Shown: one piece after another, positions 1 through 8,763 of the stretch
How the letters are laid out: every line of letters starts with the position of its first letter
Numbering within the stretch: the stretch's first letter is position 1
NCBI RefSeq assembly: GCF_943193215.1
Contig: NZ_CALPDH010000002.1
Location: 233,403-297,402 of the forward strand
Length of the DNA stretch: 64,000 nt
Direction: 5' to 3'
Source: Acetatifactor aquisgranensis
GTDB taxonomy: Bacteria > Bacillota > Clostridia > Lachnospirales > Lachnospiraceae
Position numbers and translations under genes: made by a program
Notes under the pieces: generated by a model
The model's input: the letters and a program-made list of their open reading frames with translations, nothing else
Told to the model about the DNA's origin: nothing
The model's database searches: none

Positions 1-760
1 TGACGCCGCCTCCCAGGATGATAAGGGATGGGTTAAAGATGTGGGTGAGGCTAATTAATCCGCAGACAATCTCAGCAATCCACTCGGTGATAAGTTCCCG
101 CACGCCGGAGTCGCCCAGGCGGGCGAAAATTTCCCTCCCATTGTTCAATTCAGGAAAGCGGGAACGGACGCGCTGCACCAGGGCTGTGGTGGAGGCATAT
201 CTTTCATAGCATCCGCTGAACATGTCGAGGGCAGGATTCCTGTCCTCAGGATGGGTCACGATGCCGCCGAACTCCCCCGCGGAATATCCGGATCCCACAT
301 AGACCTGGCCGCCCATGACGATAGCGCCTCCTACACCGGTTCCGTAAGTGAGGCAGAGGAAATTGTCGTGCCCCTTTCCTGCGCCATAGCGGGCCTCGCC
401 CAAGGCGGCGCTGTTCACGTCGTTCAGTACCGCCGCGGGGACATGAAATTTATTTTCAATCATCTCTCTGATCCTGGTTCCGGTGTAGCCGGGGATGTTC
501 TCATTTGCGTATAAAATCATACCTTTTTCCGTGTCCACCTGGCCGGCGCTGCTGATGCCTATGGCCTGGAAATTGTGGTATCCATCCAGTATTTTCAAGA
601 CTTTTTCCATCACATGGGCGCCTCCGCGATGTGCCTCGGTATCCTGCTCACGGATGTCTTTGACAGTACCGTCCTCCCACAGGCCCGACTTGATGCAGGT
701 GCCTCCGATATCTACTGTCGCGATTCTGATATTTTCTTTATTCGGAATGTTTGTTGACAT
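1..760 (-). CDS. ROK-family sugar kinase, probably N-acetylmannosamine kinase (partial, runs off window start)
   Basis: The start is ATG at 760 with an AAAGGGA ribosome binding site just upstream; the 3' end lies outside the window. About 253 residues are visible. The N-terminal phosphate-binding motif DIGGT is at about residues 15-19, GTGVGGAI is in the middle, and the frame reaches the ILGGG region of the C-terminal lobe. The usual ROK zinc cluster (CxCGxxGCxE) is not recognisable after the GEFGG motif: only one Cys (SGCYE) remains there. From general knowledge, some Firmicute N-acetylmannosamine kinases also lack it. ROK enzymes phosphorylate sugars in the cytoplasm. Its divergent neighbours (esterase, transporter, sialidase-like proteins, two NanA-type lyases) make ManNAc, released by sialate lyase, the best substrate guess. 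A glucokinase role is the alternative. Confidence 0.8.
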   Translation of the reverse strand, partial: MSTNIPNKENIRIATVDIGGTCIKSGLWEDGTVKDIREQDTEAHRGGAHVMEKVLKILDGYHNFQAIGISSAGQVDTEKGMILYANENIPGYTGTRIREMIENKFHVPAAVLNDVNSAALGEARYGAGKGHDNFLCLTYGTGVGGAIVMGGQVYVGSGYSAGEFGGIVTHPEDRNPALDMFSGCYERYASTTALVQRVRSRFPELNNGREIFARLGDSGVRELITEWIAEIVCGLISLTHIFNPSLIILGGGV

Positions 761-808
761 GATTTCGTTTCCCTTTCGAGCAATCATTTCCGTGAATGCT
801 TTTCTTCA

Positions 809-837
809 TTTATATAACATGACAAGAAAAATGTCAA
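809..837 (-). promoter_or_regulatory. Promoter for the ROK kinase gene
   Basis: Read on the minus strand there is TTGACA (plus positions 832-837), a 17-base spacer and TATAAA (809-814), about 50 bases ahead of the kinase ATG at 760. It lies in the 283-base divergent spacer shared with the SGNH esterase gene. Confidence 0.6.
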
Positions 838-933
838 TAGCGGGATGGAAGATGGCATGATATTGTCAAAATGCCTGCGTACCGGAATAAAGAAGTGCCA
901 AAAATCGTGAAGACGCCCTTTGACATACGAAAA

Positions 934-948
934 TGAAATTTATTTTCA
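934..948. promoter_or_regulatory. Putative RpiR-type operator in the divergent spacer
   Basis: TGAAATTTATTTTCA is a 15-bp near-palindrome (TGAAAw-nnn-wTTTCA pattern). It lies 18 bases upstream of the -35 of the esterase promoter and between the two divergent genes. A very similar perfect-arm version lies directly upstream of the ABC transporter promoter (2320-2334). The RpiR regulator encoded at 9773-10630 is the most likely ligand-responsive protein to bind it; that link is inference. Confidence 0.5.
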
Positions 949-966
949 AAAACTTGACGAATATTA

Positions 967-995
967 TTGTAAAAATGTTGTGGATCTGATAAAAT
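967..995 (+). promoter_or_regulatory. Promoter of the SGNH esterase gene
   Basis: TTGTAA at 967-972, a 17-base spacer and TAAAAT at 990-995, about 48 bases before the chosen ATG. A second -35-like TTGACG at 954-959 has no well-placed -10. Confidence 0.55.
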
Positions 996-1043
996 AGAAA
1001 AAGATTTACAATTTGATTAAATATGGATTTCAAAGGAGCCGAT

Positions 1044-2225
1044 ATGAAGAATTTCAAAAAAATGACATTTCCTATGCTGAACGAGATATGGGTCTTTACA
1101 GGAGGGAGCCATGCCGCAGGAGGATTCGCCGAGAACAGGGGATTCAGGAACAGCGCGGGGCTGTTTGAGGAAGTGATCCGCTGGGACATGTGCGGACAGG
1201 AACTGGCCGGCAGAGAGAATTTCGTCATCAATACGGCCAGGGCGGGATACAGTATAGTCGATATCGTGCGGGAATTCGGCAAGAAAGTGGCCGATTACCG
1301 TCCTTCCGTGGTGGTCTATCTATCGGGAGATGAGGACGCGGCGCTGTCGGCGGAGGCGCTGCGGGAGGGAACCGATAAGCTGGAACGTCTGACAGAGGAG
1401 ATTGGAGCGCAGCTGATTGTGGTTTCGGAAAAAGAGGGGGAGCGGGATTCTCTCACGGAGGCGAACAGACTGCTGACATTGATAGGCGCCGGAGAATCGA
1501 AAGCGGGAGCGGAGGACAGAGGGCGCCTGACCCTGACGCAGGCTGCGGAGACCTTTGAGCGAAAGGGAAACATCGTCCTCAGGAAAGAACCCATGAAATG
1601 GCTTTTCGTGGGCGACAGCATCACCCATGGGGCGTTACATACTTTTGGCTACGACAGCATGTGTCAGCTGTGGGAGAAATACATCCGGGAGGACTGGGGG
1701 CGCGTGGACGATGTCGTCGTCAATACAGGAGTGTCGGGCGCCACCGCCAGGGAATTTCTGGAAAGGCTGGACGTGCGCTATGAGCCATATGCGGACGCGG
1801 ACGTGGTCGTCATCATGTTCGGGACCAACGATTGCTGTTTCCCGGGTGTCATCGACAGGGCACAGTTCAAGGGCCATCTGGGCGAGATTATCGACCTTGC
1901 CCGCGGACATGGCAGCCAGATCATCCTCCGGGCGCCGCAGCCTCAGCGGGAGGACGCGGGGGAACGTGCCACGGCAATCGTGCCTTTCGTTCAGGCGGTG
2001 AGAGAGGTGGCCCTGGAAAAGGATGTGCTGCTGGTGGATCATTTCCGGAATTTCACCGAGCTGAGGGAGAAGGACCCACAGGCTTTTCTGTCCTGCATGA
2101 GCGACGCGGTCCATCCCAATATCCAGGGACATTACCGGATGTTCCGCGAGATGGCATATGCAATAGATATGATTTTGGAGGATTCCATGGTGTCACTGGA
2201 CTATCCTGTTTCGGCAAAAAGCTAA
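1044..2225 (+). CDS. Two-domain SGNH/GDSL hydrolase, candidate sialate O-acetylesterase
   Basis: The start at 1044 is chosen because AAAGGAG (1032-1038) sits 5 bases upstream; an ATG at 1023 has no ribosome binding site. The product is 393 residues. The C-terminal half is a normal SGNH esterase: GDSIT with the nucleophile Ser at 192, GTND at 260-263 and a DxxH pair (Asp354, His357). The N-terminal half (about 1-180) has the same fold pattern but a damaged first block (TGGSHAAGG in place of GDS), so it looks like a second, non-catalytic SGNH-like domain. There is no signal peptide, so it should act in the cytoplasm. It is divergent from the ROK kinase and precedes the ABC transporter. Sialic acids are often O-acetylated, so removal of acetyl groups before lyase cleavage is a reasonable role; this is inferred from context. 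Confidence 0.7.
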   Translation: MKNFKKMTFPMLNEIWVFTGGSHAAGGFAENRGFRNSAGLFEEVIRWDMCGQELAGRENFVINTARAGYSIVDIVREFGKKVADYRPSVVVYLSGDEDAALSAEALREGTDKLERLTEEIGAQLIVVSEKEGERDSLTEANRLLTLIGAGESKAGAEDRGRLTLTQAAETFERKGNIVLRKEPMKWLFVGDSITHGALHTFGYDSMCQLWEKYIREDWGRVDDVVVNTGVSGATAREFLERLDVRYEPYADADVVVIMFGTNDCCFPGVIDRAQFKGHLGEIIDLARGHGSQIILRAPQPQREDAGERATAIVPFVQAVREVALEKDVLLVDHFRNFTELREKDPQAFLSCMSDAVHPNIQGHYRMFREMAYAIDMILEDSMVSLDYPVSAKS

Positions 2226-2319
2226 TAAAATGGAAAATGAGACTTTATTTTTGGGCATTGCGCATAATAAACAATTTTGACCATGGGAATTTGTTAGTAA
2301 TTTACAAAAATAGAAAATC

Positions 2320-2371
2320 TGAAAAGATTTTTCATTTTTTTATTGAAATTTCGAAAAAATTAAAATATAAT
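2320..2371 (+). promoter_or_regulatory. Operator and promoter of the sugar ABC transporter operon
   Basis: TGAAAAGATTTTTCA at 2320-2334 is a 15-bp palindrome with perfect 6-base arms. It is followed by TTGAAA (2343-2348), a 17-base spacer and a consensus TATAAT (2366-2371). The operator abuts the -35, a position that could serve either repression or activation. The 15-mer matches the pattern found at 934-948, so the esterase and transporter probably form one regulon. Confidence 0.7.
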
Positions 2372-2482
2372 AAATTTACTATTAAGAAAAGCGGAGGGAT
2401 CTATGAAAATGGAGTCTTGAAAGCCGAAAAAATAAGGCCTGGAGATTCCGGGAGTAAATCCAAAACAAAAGGAGGGAATCCA

Positions 2483-3421
2483 ATGAAACAAGACGCTTCA
2501 AAAAAACGAAACCAGCGTATAAAGCAGATGAAGCATTACCTGCCATTCTACTTATTTACGCTCCCGGCTGTGGTTCTTCTGATTCTGTTCAGCTATATGC
2601 CCATGCCGGGAATTGCCATCGCCTTTAAGGATTTCAAGATGGCGCGGGGAATCTGGGAGAGCGACTGGATCGGCTTTAAGCAGTTCCAGAAAGTGTTCAC
2701 CGACCCGAACTTTTCCAGGGTGCTGCTGAACACGGTGAAGATCAGTCTGTTGTCGCTGATTACGTCCTTCCCGGTCACCATCATATTTACCCTGATGGTG
2801 AACGAGCTGATGAACCTGAAGTTCAAAAAGGTTGTACAGACAATCACCTATATGCCCCATTTCCTGTCCTGGGTTGTGGTAGGTACCTTTGTCTACCAGA
2901 TACTGTCCCCGACCAACGGCATCGTGAACGCGGTTCTGGTGGGGCTGGGTATCTTTGAGAAGCCGCTGTACTTCATGGTGCAGCAAAAGATGTTCATCCC
3001 GATTTACCTGATCGTGAACCTGTGGAAGAGTACAGGATACAGCATCGTCATCTACCTGGCGACGATTTCCGGCATCGATACCCAGCTCTATGATGCGGTC
3101 ATGATCGATGGGGCCAACCGTTTCCAGAAGATTCTCTATGTGACGCTGCCGGCCATGATGCCTACGATGTGCACCATGCTGATCCTCAGCATCGGCAGCC
3201 TGATCAGCGTAGGATTTGACCCGATTTTCAACCTGTATAACGATGCGGTATATTCCACGTCCGATGTTATTTCCACGTTCGTATACCGGAAAGGTCTGGT
3301 GGACAGCCAGTACGCGTTCTCCACGGCGGTGGGCCTGTTCCAGAACGTAGTCAGTCTGTTGCTGGTGATGTTCGCCAACTGGTTCGCGCGCAAGGCGAAT
3401 CCGGAATACAGGATTATTTAG
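2483..3421 (+). CDS. Carbohydrate ABC transporter permease, LplB type
   Basis: A 312-residue inner-membrane permease. The start at 2483 follows AAAGGAGGG; the frame is open further upstream but overlaps the esterase gene and has no better start. Several hydrophobic segments are visible, beginning at about residue 20. The cytoplasmic EAA-type loop (DAVMIDGANRFQKILYVTLP) near residues 214-233 is the contact site for an ATPase. It pairs with the permease 10 bases downstream and the binding lipoprotein at 5581. No ATPase gene is present in the cluster. From family knowledge, transporters of this type usually borrow a shared MsmX-like ATPase encoded elsewhere. The substrate is probably a sialylated or amino-sugar compound, judged only from the neighbours. 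Confidence 0.88.
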   Translation: MKQDASKKRNQRIKQMKHYLPFYLFTLPAVVLLILFSYMPMPGIAIAFKDFKMARGIWESDWIGFKQFQKVFTDPNFSRVLLNTVKISLLSLITSFPVTIIFTLMVNELMNLKFKKVVQTITYMPHFLSWVVVGTFVYQILSPTNGIVNAVLVGLGIFEKPLYFMVQQKMFIPIYLIVNLWKSTGYSIVIYLATISGIDTQLYDAVMIDGANRFQKILYVTLPAMMPTMCTMLILSIGSLISVGFDPIFNLYNDAVYSTSDVISTFVYRKGLVDSQYAFSTAVGLFQNVVSLLLVMFANWFARKANPEYRII

Positions 3422-3431
3422 GAAGGGGGAT

Positions 3432-4361
3432 ATGAAAATGGCAAAAAAGAACAAAGAAGAGCAATATAAGCCGCAGAAGATGCAGCAGTCAGTCTACAGC
3501 AAGGCGTTCGATATCTTCAATATCACGTTCATGGTTCTGTTCTGCATCACGATCCTCATCCCTTTCTGGGATATGATTGTGCGCTCCTTTTCCAGAGCTC
3601 AGGACATCTCTTTCATGCATGTGAACTTTTTCCCGAAGGTATGGTCGATAGAGGCCTACGCCTACTGTTTCAGGGATTCTGAGATTGTGCACGCTTTGTT
3701 TATATCAGTGGCCAGGACGATATTGGGAACCGCGTTCCACATCATCGTCACCTGTCTGGCGGCCTATACGCTGACCAGGGATCAGATGCCTTTCCGGCGC
3801 ATTATAACGGGCATCCTGCTGATACCTATGTTCTTTTCGGGCGGCCTGATTCCCACTTATATTAATATGCGCAATCTGCACCTGACGAATAATTTCCTGG
3901 TGTATATACTGCCTACCGGCTTTTCGATTTACAATTGCATCATTATCCGCAACTATTTCTTCTCCATCGACAAGGGGATGGAGGAGGCGGCCAGCATCGA
4001 CGGCGCTTCCCCGCTGCAGGTGTTCGTCCGCATCATCATGCCGCTTTCCAAACCGGTGCTGGCGACGGTCTCCCTCTGGCAGATTGTGGGTCAGTGGAAT
4101 TCATGGTTCGACAATATGATTTATACCCGCAGCGAGGCGAAGCTGACTACCCTGCAGTACCTGCTGCGCAGGATGCTGGACACCATGCAGAAAAAGGATG
4201 CCCAGAACCTGATAGACGTGGCCGGAAGCAATATGGACATCAACCCGGAGACAGTCAAGGCCGCCACCACCGTAATCGTGGTGCTTCCGATCATCATGGT
4301 ATATCCGTTCCTGCAGAAATATTTCGTAAAGGGTATCATGGTGGGAGCCGTGAAAGGCTGA
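3432..4361 (+). CDS. Carbohydrate ABC transporter permease, LplC/YtcP type
   Basis: A 309-residue second permease subunit, starting 10 bases after the first permease behind GGAAGGGGG. The first hydrophobic helix (about residues 29-48) is followed by further membrane segments. The EAA loop is EEAASIDGASPLQVFVRIIMPLSKP around residues 179-203. The C-terminus KGIMVGAVKG is typical of the LplC family. It should form the membrane channel together with the upstream permease. Tight spacing shows it is translated from the same operon. Confidence 0.9.
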   Translation: MKMAKKNKEEQYKPQKMQQSVYSKAFDIFNITFMVLFCITILIPFWDMIVRSFSRAQDISFMHVNFFPKVWSIEAYAYCFRDSEIVHALFISVARTILGTAFHIIVTCLAAYTLTRDQMPFRRIITGILLIPMFFSGGLIPTYINMRNLHLTNNFLVYILPTGFSIYNCIIIRNYFFSIDKGMEEAASIDGASPLQVFVRIIMPLSKPVLATVSLWQIVGQWNSWFDNMIYTRSEAKLTTLQYLLRRMLDTMQKKDAQNLIDVAGSNMDINPETVKAATTVIVVLPIIMVYPFLQKYFVKGIMVGAVKG

Positions 4362-4428
4362 TGCCGGAAAATGGTTGATAATAATGTTTTGGACGTAAAA
4401 TCGTCCGCAAGAGAAAGGAGAGAATGAT

Positions 4429-5526
4429 ATGAAAGACGGAATGCGGTATCAAAATCTCGGCGTGGTTGCGGCGGAACTGCCGCCGTCGGGCGGCAATCCG
4501 AGGAACAGCGAGGGGACTTTTCTGGAACTTGCGGACGGAGAACTGATTTTCGTGTACAGCAGGTTCAGGGGGGATTCGCCCAATGACCATGCTTTTGCGG
4601 ATCTGGCCCTGATGCGCTCCGCTGACGGAGCCTTAAGCTGGACGGACGAGGGCGTGATTCTGACCTGCGATGGAGAGGGCGGCGTGAACATGATGTCGCC
4701 GGGCCTGCTGATGATGGAGGACGGAGAGGCGGGACTGTTCTATCTGGTGCGCATCACTTATGCCGTAACCAAGATATTCCTGCGCCGCTCCTCGGATGGA
4801 GGCCGGACCTGGGGCGAAAGGATCCTATGCACGGAACAGGAGGATTTCTTTGTCATCAACAATGACCGGATCGTGCGCCTGGCAAGCGGCAGGATTATGG
4901 TACCTGTGGCAAGCCACCGTTCCTGGGGAGGGGACGGGCGCATGGACGGCAATGCCAGGGCGATGTTCTTCTATTCGGACGACGACGGGCGGACTTGGGC
5001 CTGCTCCCGCTCCAGATGTTCGCTGCCCTGGGCCAATACCACTTCGGGGCTGCAGGAGCCGGGGCTGGTGGAAGTGGCTCCCGGAATCCTCTGGGCGTGG
5101 GCCAGGACCGATTTGTGCGCACAGTACGAGATGTTCTCCCTGGACAACGGGGAGACCTGGACAGCCTGTCAGCCATCCCGGTTCACTTCACCCTGCAGCC
5201 CTTTGAGCATGAAGCGGGACGGGGACGGAAAGCTGTACGCGGTGTGGAACCCGATTCCGGAATATAACGGGCGCGGGAGATCGGAGCGGGCTTTTACAGG
5301 AGGCAGGACGCCCATGGTCATCGCGTCCAGCGCGGACAATGGGAAGAACTTTTCCGTGCCTGTGGCCTTTGAGACGGATGAAACCAGCGGATATTGCTAC
5401 TGCGCCATGTATTTTACGAAGGACGCGCTGCTGCTGGGATATTGCGCGGGAAGCGAGGCAGACGGGAGCTGCCTTGTCAAGACCCGCATCAGACGTGTGG
5501 AACGGCGGGAACTGGAAGAGATTTGA
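4429..5526 (+). CDS. Sialidase-like Asp-box (BNR) propeller protein, paralogue 1
   Basis: A 365-residue protein with a GAAAGGAG ribosome binding site. Asp-box repeats (SxDxGxTW) are visible at about 121-128 (SSDGGRTW), 183-190 (SDDDGRTW), 237-244 (SLDNGETW) and a weaker one at 301-308 (SADNGKNF). This spacing fits a six-bladed sialidase propeller. There is no signal peptide or anchor, so it should be cytoplasmic and act on imported substrate. A close paralogue lies at 7573-8691. It sits between the permeases and the binding protein, so it is probably co-transcribed. Asp-boxes also occur in non-sialidase propellers; the nearby NanA-type lyases favour sialic-acid release, but the catalytic residues were not all placed. 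Confidence 0.72.
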   Translation: MKDGMRYQNLGVVAAELPPSGGNPRNSEGTFLELADGELIFVYSRFRGDSPNDHAFADLALMRSADGALSWTDEGVILTCDGEGGVNMMSPGLLMMEDGEAGLFYLVRITYAVTKIFLRRSSDGGRTWGERILCTEQEDFFVINNDRIVRLASGRIMVPVASHRSWGGDGRMDGNARAMFFYSDDDGRTWACSRSRCSLPWANTTSGLQEPGLVEVAPGILWAWARTDLCAQYEMFSLDNGETWTACQPSRFTSPCSPLSMKRDGDGKLYAVWNPIPEYNGRGRSERAFTGGRTPMVIASSADNGKNFSVPVAFETDETSGYCYCAMYFTKDALLLGYCAGSEADGSCLVKTRIRRVERRELEEI

Positions 5527-5580
5527 ACTTTCCGGTTTCAGCGTTGCCATAAAACAAAAAACCAATAAGGAGGAATTGGT

Positions 5581-7338
5581 ATGAAGAGAAAGAAGATAGT
5601 CAGTCTGCTGCTGGCGGGGCTGTTGACGGCCGGGATGATGTCCGGCTGCGGCGGCCAGTCTGGAAATGATGCGTCAGGGGGGGCAGAGTCTAAGGGAGAC
5701 GCTTCTGCTGATACAAAAGAGGAAGATGCATCGTCGGAAGATGATGCGGCTGGGGATGACGCAGGGGCGTCGGCGGACAATGCCGCGGACGATGACATCC
5801 CGGCTCCCGACCCGAACGAGCATTACAGCATTACCTATACGGGGTACTGGAGCGACTCCACCTATGAGGACGGCAGCTACTGCGAGACCCTGCTGGAGGA
5901 TGCGCTGGACTGCGACATCACCGTCATCAAGCAGGAGGGCAACGATGCGCTGAACGTTATGCTGGCATCCGGAGAAATGCCCGACTGTGCAACGCTTTCA
6001 GGCAAATCAAGCGCCTGGATGTACGAGCAGGAGCTGGTCCGCACCATCCCCAGAAAGATGGTGGAGAAGTACTGCCCCAGCCTGATTAAGGTCTATGACG
6101 AGAACCCGCTGCTGTACGCGCAGACCCTGAATCAGGACAATGACCAGGAGTTCAATTATCTGACAGGCGTGACTTTCCAGTTCGTGGGTTATTATCTGAA
6201 CTGCGACTACTATCGCTATGACTGGATCCAGAACCTGGGCATCGACCTGGGCGTGAACGTGGAGCAGGTCTCCGACAGGCTGTATGTGGCGGACGACGGC
6301 ATTGAGCTGAGCAAGTTCATCGAAATCATTGATGCTTTCGTGAACCAGGATCCCGACGGCAACGGCGAGAACGACACCGTGGGCATCACAGGACAGAACC
6401 TGACCCATGGCCAGTATTACAGCGCCTACGGTTTCCACAGCGGCGTCAATGACGTGGACGGCAAGGCCGAAATGTATTATGTGCTTCCCGAATACAAAGA
6501 GTTCTTAAAGGGCTTCGCAGAACTCAATGCCCGCGGCCTGGTGGATCCGGATATCATCCAGGGCAACCGCCAGCTCATGTGGGACAAGGTGAACAGCGGA
6601 AACGCCGGCTATTACATCGTCTCCACCAACGCGCTGCAGTCTTCCTGGGCTTTGGACCGCCCGCCTCTGCAGCTGCTGGAGAGAATCCCTGAGGCGACCA
6701 TCCTGGCTACCCCTGGCATCAAGCCTGACGGCGGCACGGTGCAGTCCGTTGTGAACGCGTCTCCCGCTTATGAGAATTTCTTTGTCAGGGCGGACATCGA
6801 CGACCAGAAGCTGGCCAAGATTCTGCAGTTCGTGGAGCTGGCCTGGTTTGGCGGCGGCGACAGGGATTTCCATGCATCTATGATTTATGGCGAGAAAGAT
6901 GTTGACTGGAAGTGGAATGATGAAGGGACGGCTCCTGTGAAAATCAACAACCTGGCGAACGGTGAAAGGGGAACCTGGACGTTCGGTCAGCTGGGTCAGG
7001 ATGCGGATGTGAGCGGCTGGATTGCGGACGATCCGCTGTTCAATGCGGGCGCTAAGTACTGGACCGGTCCCGACGGCTCCTGGATGAAGTTCCAGCATCC
7101 GGAGTACAAACAGGACATCTCCAATGTGACAGACTTGGCCGCCATCGGCGCGGAGGTTTCCGGGGACATCGACGCCTATGTGGGCGAGTACCGCACACAG
7201 GTCTTCCTGGGGCAGAAGGATTTGGATGCCACCTGGGACGAGTACCTGGCGGAGCTTGAGCGCCTGGGCTACAGCAAACTGATGGACGAATACGAGAAGC
7301 TGGATTCCCTTGAGGACATCATCGCCAGCTATAATTAA
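5581..7338 (+). CDS. Extracellular sugar-binding lipoprotein of the ABC transporter
   Basis: A 585-residue solute-binding protein behind a strong GGAGG site. Residues 1-22 are a lipoprotein signal peptide with Cys23 in the lipobox MMSGC. An acidic, Ser/Ala-rich linker (about 25-75) follows, and then a large family-1 type binding domain. The length matches the big LplA-like proteins that partner LplB/LplC permeases. It should sit on the outer face of the membrane and deliver substrate to the permeases at 2483-4361. The gene ends the first transcription unit, with a clear hairpin terminator about 125 bases downstream. Confidence 0.9.
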   Translation: MKRKKIVSLLLAGLLTAGMMSGCGGQSGNDASGGAESKGDASADTKEEDASSEDDAAGDDAGASADNAADDDIPAPDPNEHYSITYTGYWSDSTYEDGSYCETLLEDALDCDITVIKQEGNDALNVMLASGEMPDCATLSGKSSAWMYEQELVRTIPRKMVEKYCPSLIKVYDENPLLYAQTLNQDNDQEFNYLTGVTFQFVGYYLNCDYYRYDWIQNLGIDLGVNVEQVSDRLYVADDGIELSKFIEIIDAFVNQDPDGNGENDTVGITGQNLTHGQYYSAYGFHSGVNDVDGKAEMYYVLPEYKEFLKGFAELNARGLVDPDIIQGNRQLMWDKVNSGNAGYYIVSTNALQSSWALDRPPLQLLERIPEATILATPGIKPDGGTVQSVVNASPAYENFFVRADIDDQKLAKILQFVELAWFGGGDRDFHASMIYGEKDVDWKWNDEGTAPVKINNLANGERGTWTFGQLGQDADVSGWIADDPLFNAGAKYWTGPDGSWMKFQHPEYKQDISNVTDLAAIGAEVSGDIDAYVGEYRTQVFLGQKDLDATWDEYLAELERLGYSKLMDEYEKLDSLEDIIASYN

Positions 7339-7463
7339 TTGCGGTTCGGAACGGCTCCGGCCACAGAGGATTCTGAATGGAGCTGACTCCGGGACGCGGC
7401 CCTGACGGGCAGCTGGCCGAAGGTCTGGCCTGGGGGCCGATGGAGGCATAGAACCTATGTTGA

Positions 7464-7498
7464 GTCCCTGACAGATTTCCGTTTTGTCAGGGACTTTT
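7464..7498 (+). terminator. Rho-independent terminator after the transporter operon
   Basis: GTCCCTGACA (7464-7473), an 11-base loop, TGTCAGGGAC (7485-7494), then TTTT. The stem is perfect over 10 bp. The same stem sequence is reused in the terminator at 9695-9725. Confidence 0.85.
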
Positions 7499-7572
7499 CA
7501 GTGTTCCGTTTTGCAGGCTGATCGACTGTGGCATGACGGCAGAAAGACAGCCTGTAGAGAAAGGAGGCCTAT

Positions 7573-8691
7573 ATGAATTATGTAAAAGAGGGGGAGTTGG
7601 GAGTCGTGACGGCCAGCATAGGCCCGAGGGAGAACAACCCCAGAAACAGCGAAGGGACATTCCTGGAGCTGCAGGACGGTGAAATCATATTTGTGTACAG
7701 CCGGTTCCGGGGAGACAGCAGCTCCGACGAAGCCTTTGCGGATCTGAGCCTTATCCGTTCCACGGACGGCGGCAGGACCTGGGGCGAGGATGAAATCATC
7801 CTGACCTATCAGGGGGAGGACGGCGTCAACATGATGTCGCCGGCGCTGCTGATGATGCAGAACGGGGATGTGGGCCTGTTCTACCTGGTCAGGCTTACGT
7901 ACAAGCGCACACAGATTTTCCTGCGCCGTTCTTCTGACAGGGGAAAGACCTGGGGGGAGAGGGTGGTGTGCACGCCCCAGGAAGACTTCTTCGTCATGAA
8001 CAACGACAGGGTCGTAAGGCTCGCAAGCGGCAGGATCATCGTCCCAGTGGCCAGCCATCGCACCGGAGATCATTATATGGACGGCCGTTCCCTTGCAATG
8101 TTCTTCTACTCGGACGATGATGGAGCTACCTGGAACTGCGCCAGGGACAAATGCGCCATGCCCTATTCGTCGTTCTGCTACTCCGGCCTTCAGGAGCCGG
8201 GGGTGCTGGAGCTGGCGCCCGGGATACTCTGGGGATGGGCCAGGACGGATCTGGGGAACCAGTATGAGATGTTCTCCATGGACGAGGGGGACAACTGGAC
8301 GGCATGCCAGCCGTCGCGTTTCACTTCGCCCAACAGTCCTTTAAGCATGCGGCGGGACAAGGACGGAACCATATACGCGGTATGGAACCCAATCCCCATC
8401 TACAATGGCCGCTTCGAGGCCTGGGAGCCTGTCACGGGCGGGAGATTCCCTCTGGTGATTGCGGCCAGCCGTGACAACGGCAAGACATTCTCCCATCCCG
8501 CCATCGTCGAGGGAGACGAGACCAGGGGATACTGCTATACGGCGATTCTGTTTACGGAAGAGGCCATGCTGCTGGCTTACTGTGCGGGAAATAAGGAGGA
8601 CGGGCACTGCCTGACGAGGACGCGCATCCGGCGCATCGAGAAGAGCCAGCTTAAGGAGCTCTGCACAGGCGCATGGCTGAATCGCAGATGA
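7573..8691 (+). CDS. Sialidase-like Asp-box (BNR) propeller protein, paralogue 2
   Basis: A 372-residue protein with an AAAGGAGG site. It is colinear with the protein at 4429-5526 and shares long identical stretches such as NPRNSEGTFLEL. Five Asp-boxes are visible: 63-70 (STDGGRTW), 120-127 (SSDRGKTW), 180-187 (SDDDGATW), 235-242 (SMDEGDNW) and 299-306 (SRDNGKTF). There is no signal peptide, so a cytoplasmic location is expected. It follows the terminator at 7464 and precedes the NanA-type lyase, so it probably starts a second transcription unit. Keeping two similar intracellular copies suggests different linkage or substrate preferences, but nothing visible shows which. Confidence 0.72.
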   Translation: MNYVKEGELGVVTASIGPRENNPRNSEGTFLELQDGEIIFVYSRFRGDSSSDEAFADLSLIRSTDGGRTWGEDEIILTYQGEDGVNMMSPALLMMQNGDVGLFYLVRLTYKRTQIFLRRSSDRGKTWGERVVCTPQEDFFVMNNDRVVRLASGRIIVPVASHRTGDHYMDGRSLAMFFYSDDDGATWNCARDKCAMPYSSFCYSGLQEPGVLELAPGILWGWARTDLGNQYEMFSMDEGDNWTACQPSRFTSPNSPLSMRRDKDGTIYAVWNPIPIYNGRFEAWEPVTGGRFPLVIAASRDNGKTFSHPAIVEGDETRGYCYTAILFTEEAMLLAYCAGNKEDGHCLTRTRIRRIEKSQLKELCTGAWLNRR

Positions 8692-8763
8692 CAGATAAAA
8701 TACTCAATTTTAAGTCATTATAATATATGTCAGAAAAAAGCGATCAAAGAAAGAAGGTAAACG

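Noticed and set aside
1832..2482. Extended N-terminus of the first ABC permease
   Set aside because: The frame is open but overlaps the esterase gene; the ribosome binding site and family length fix the start at 2483.
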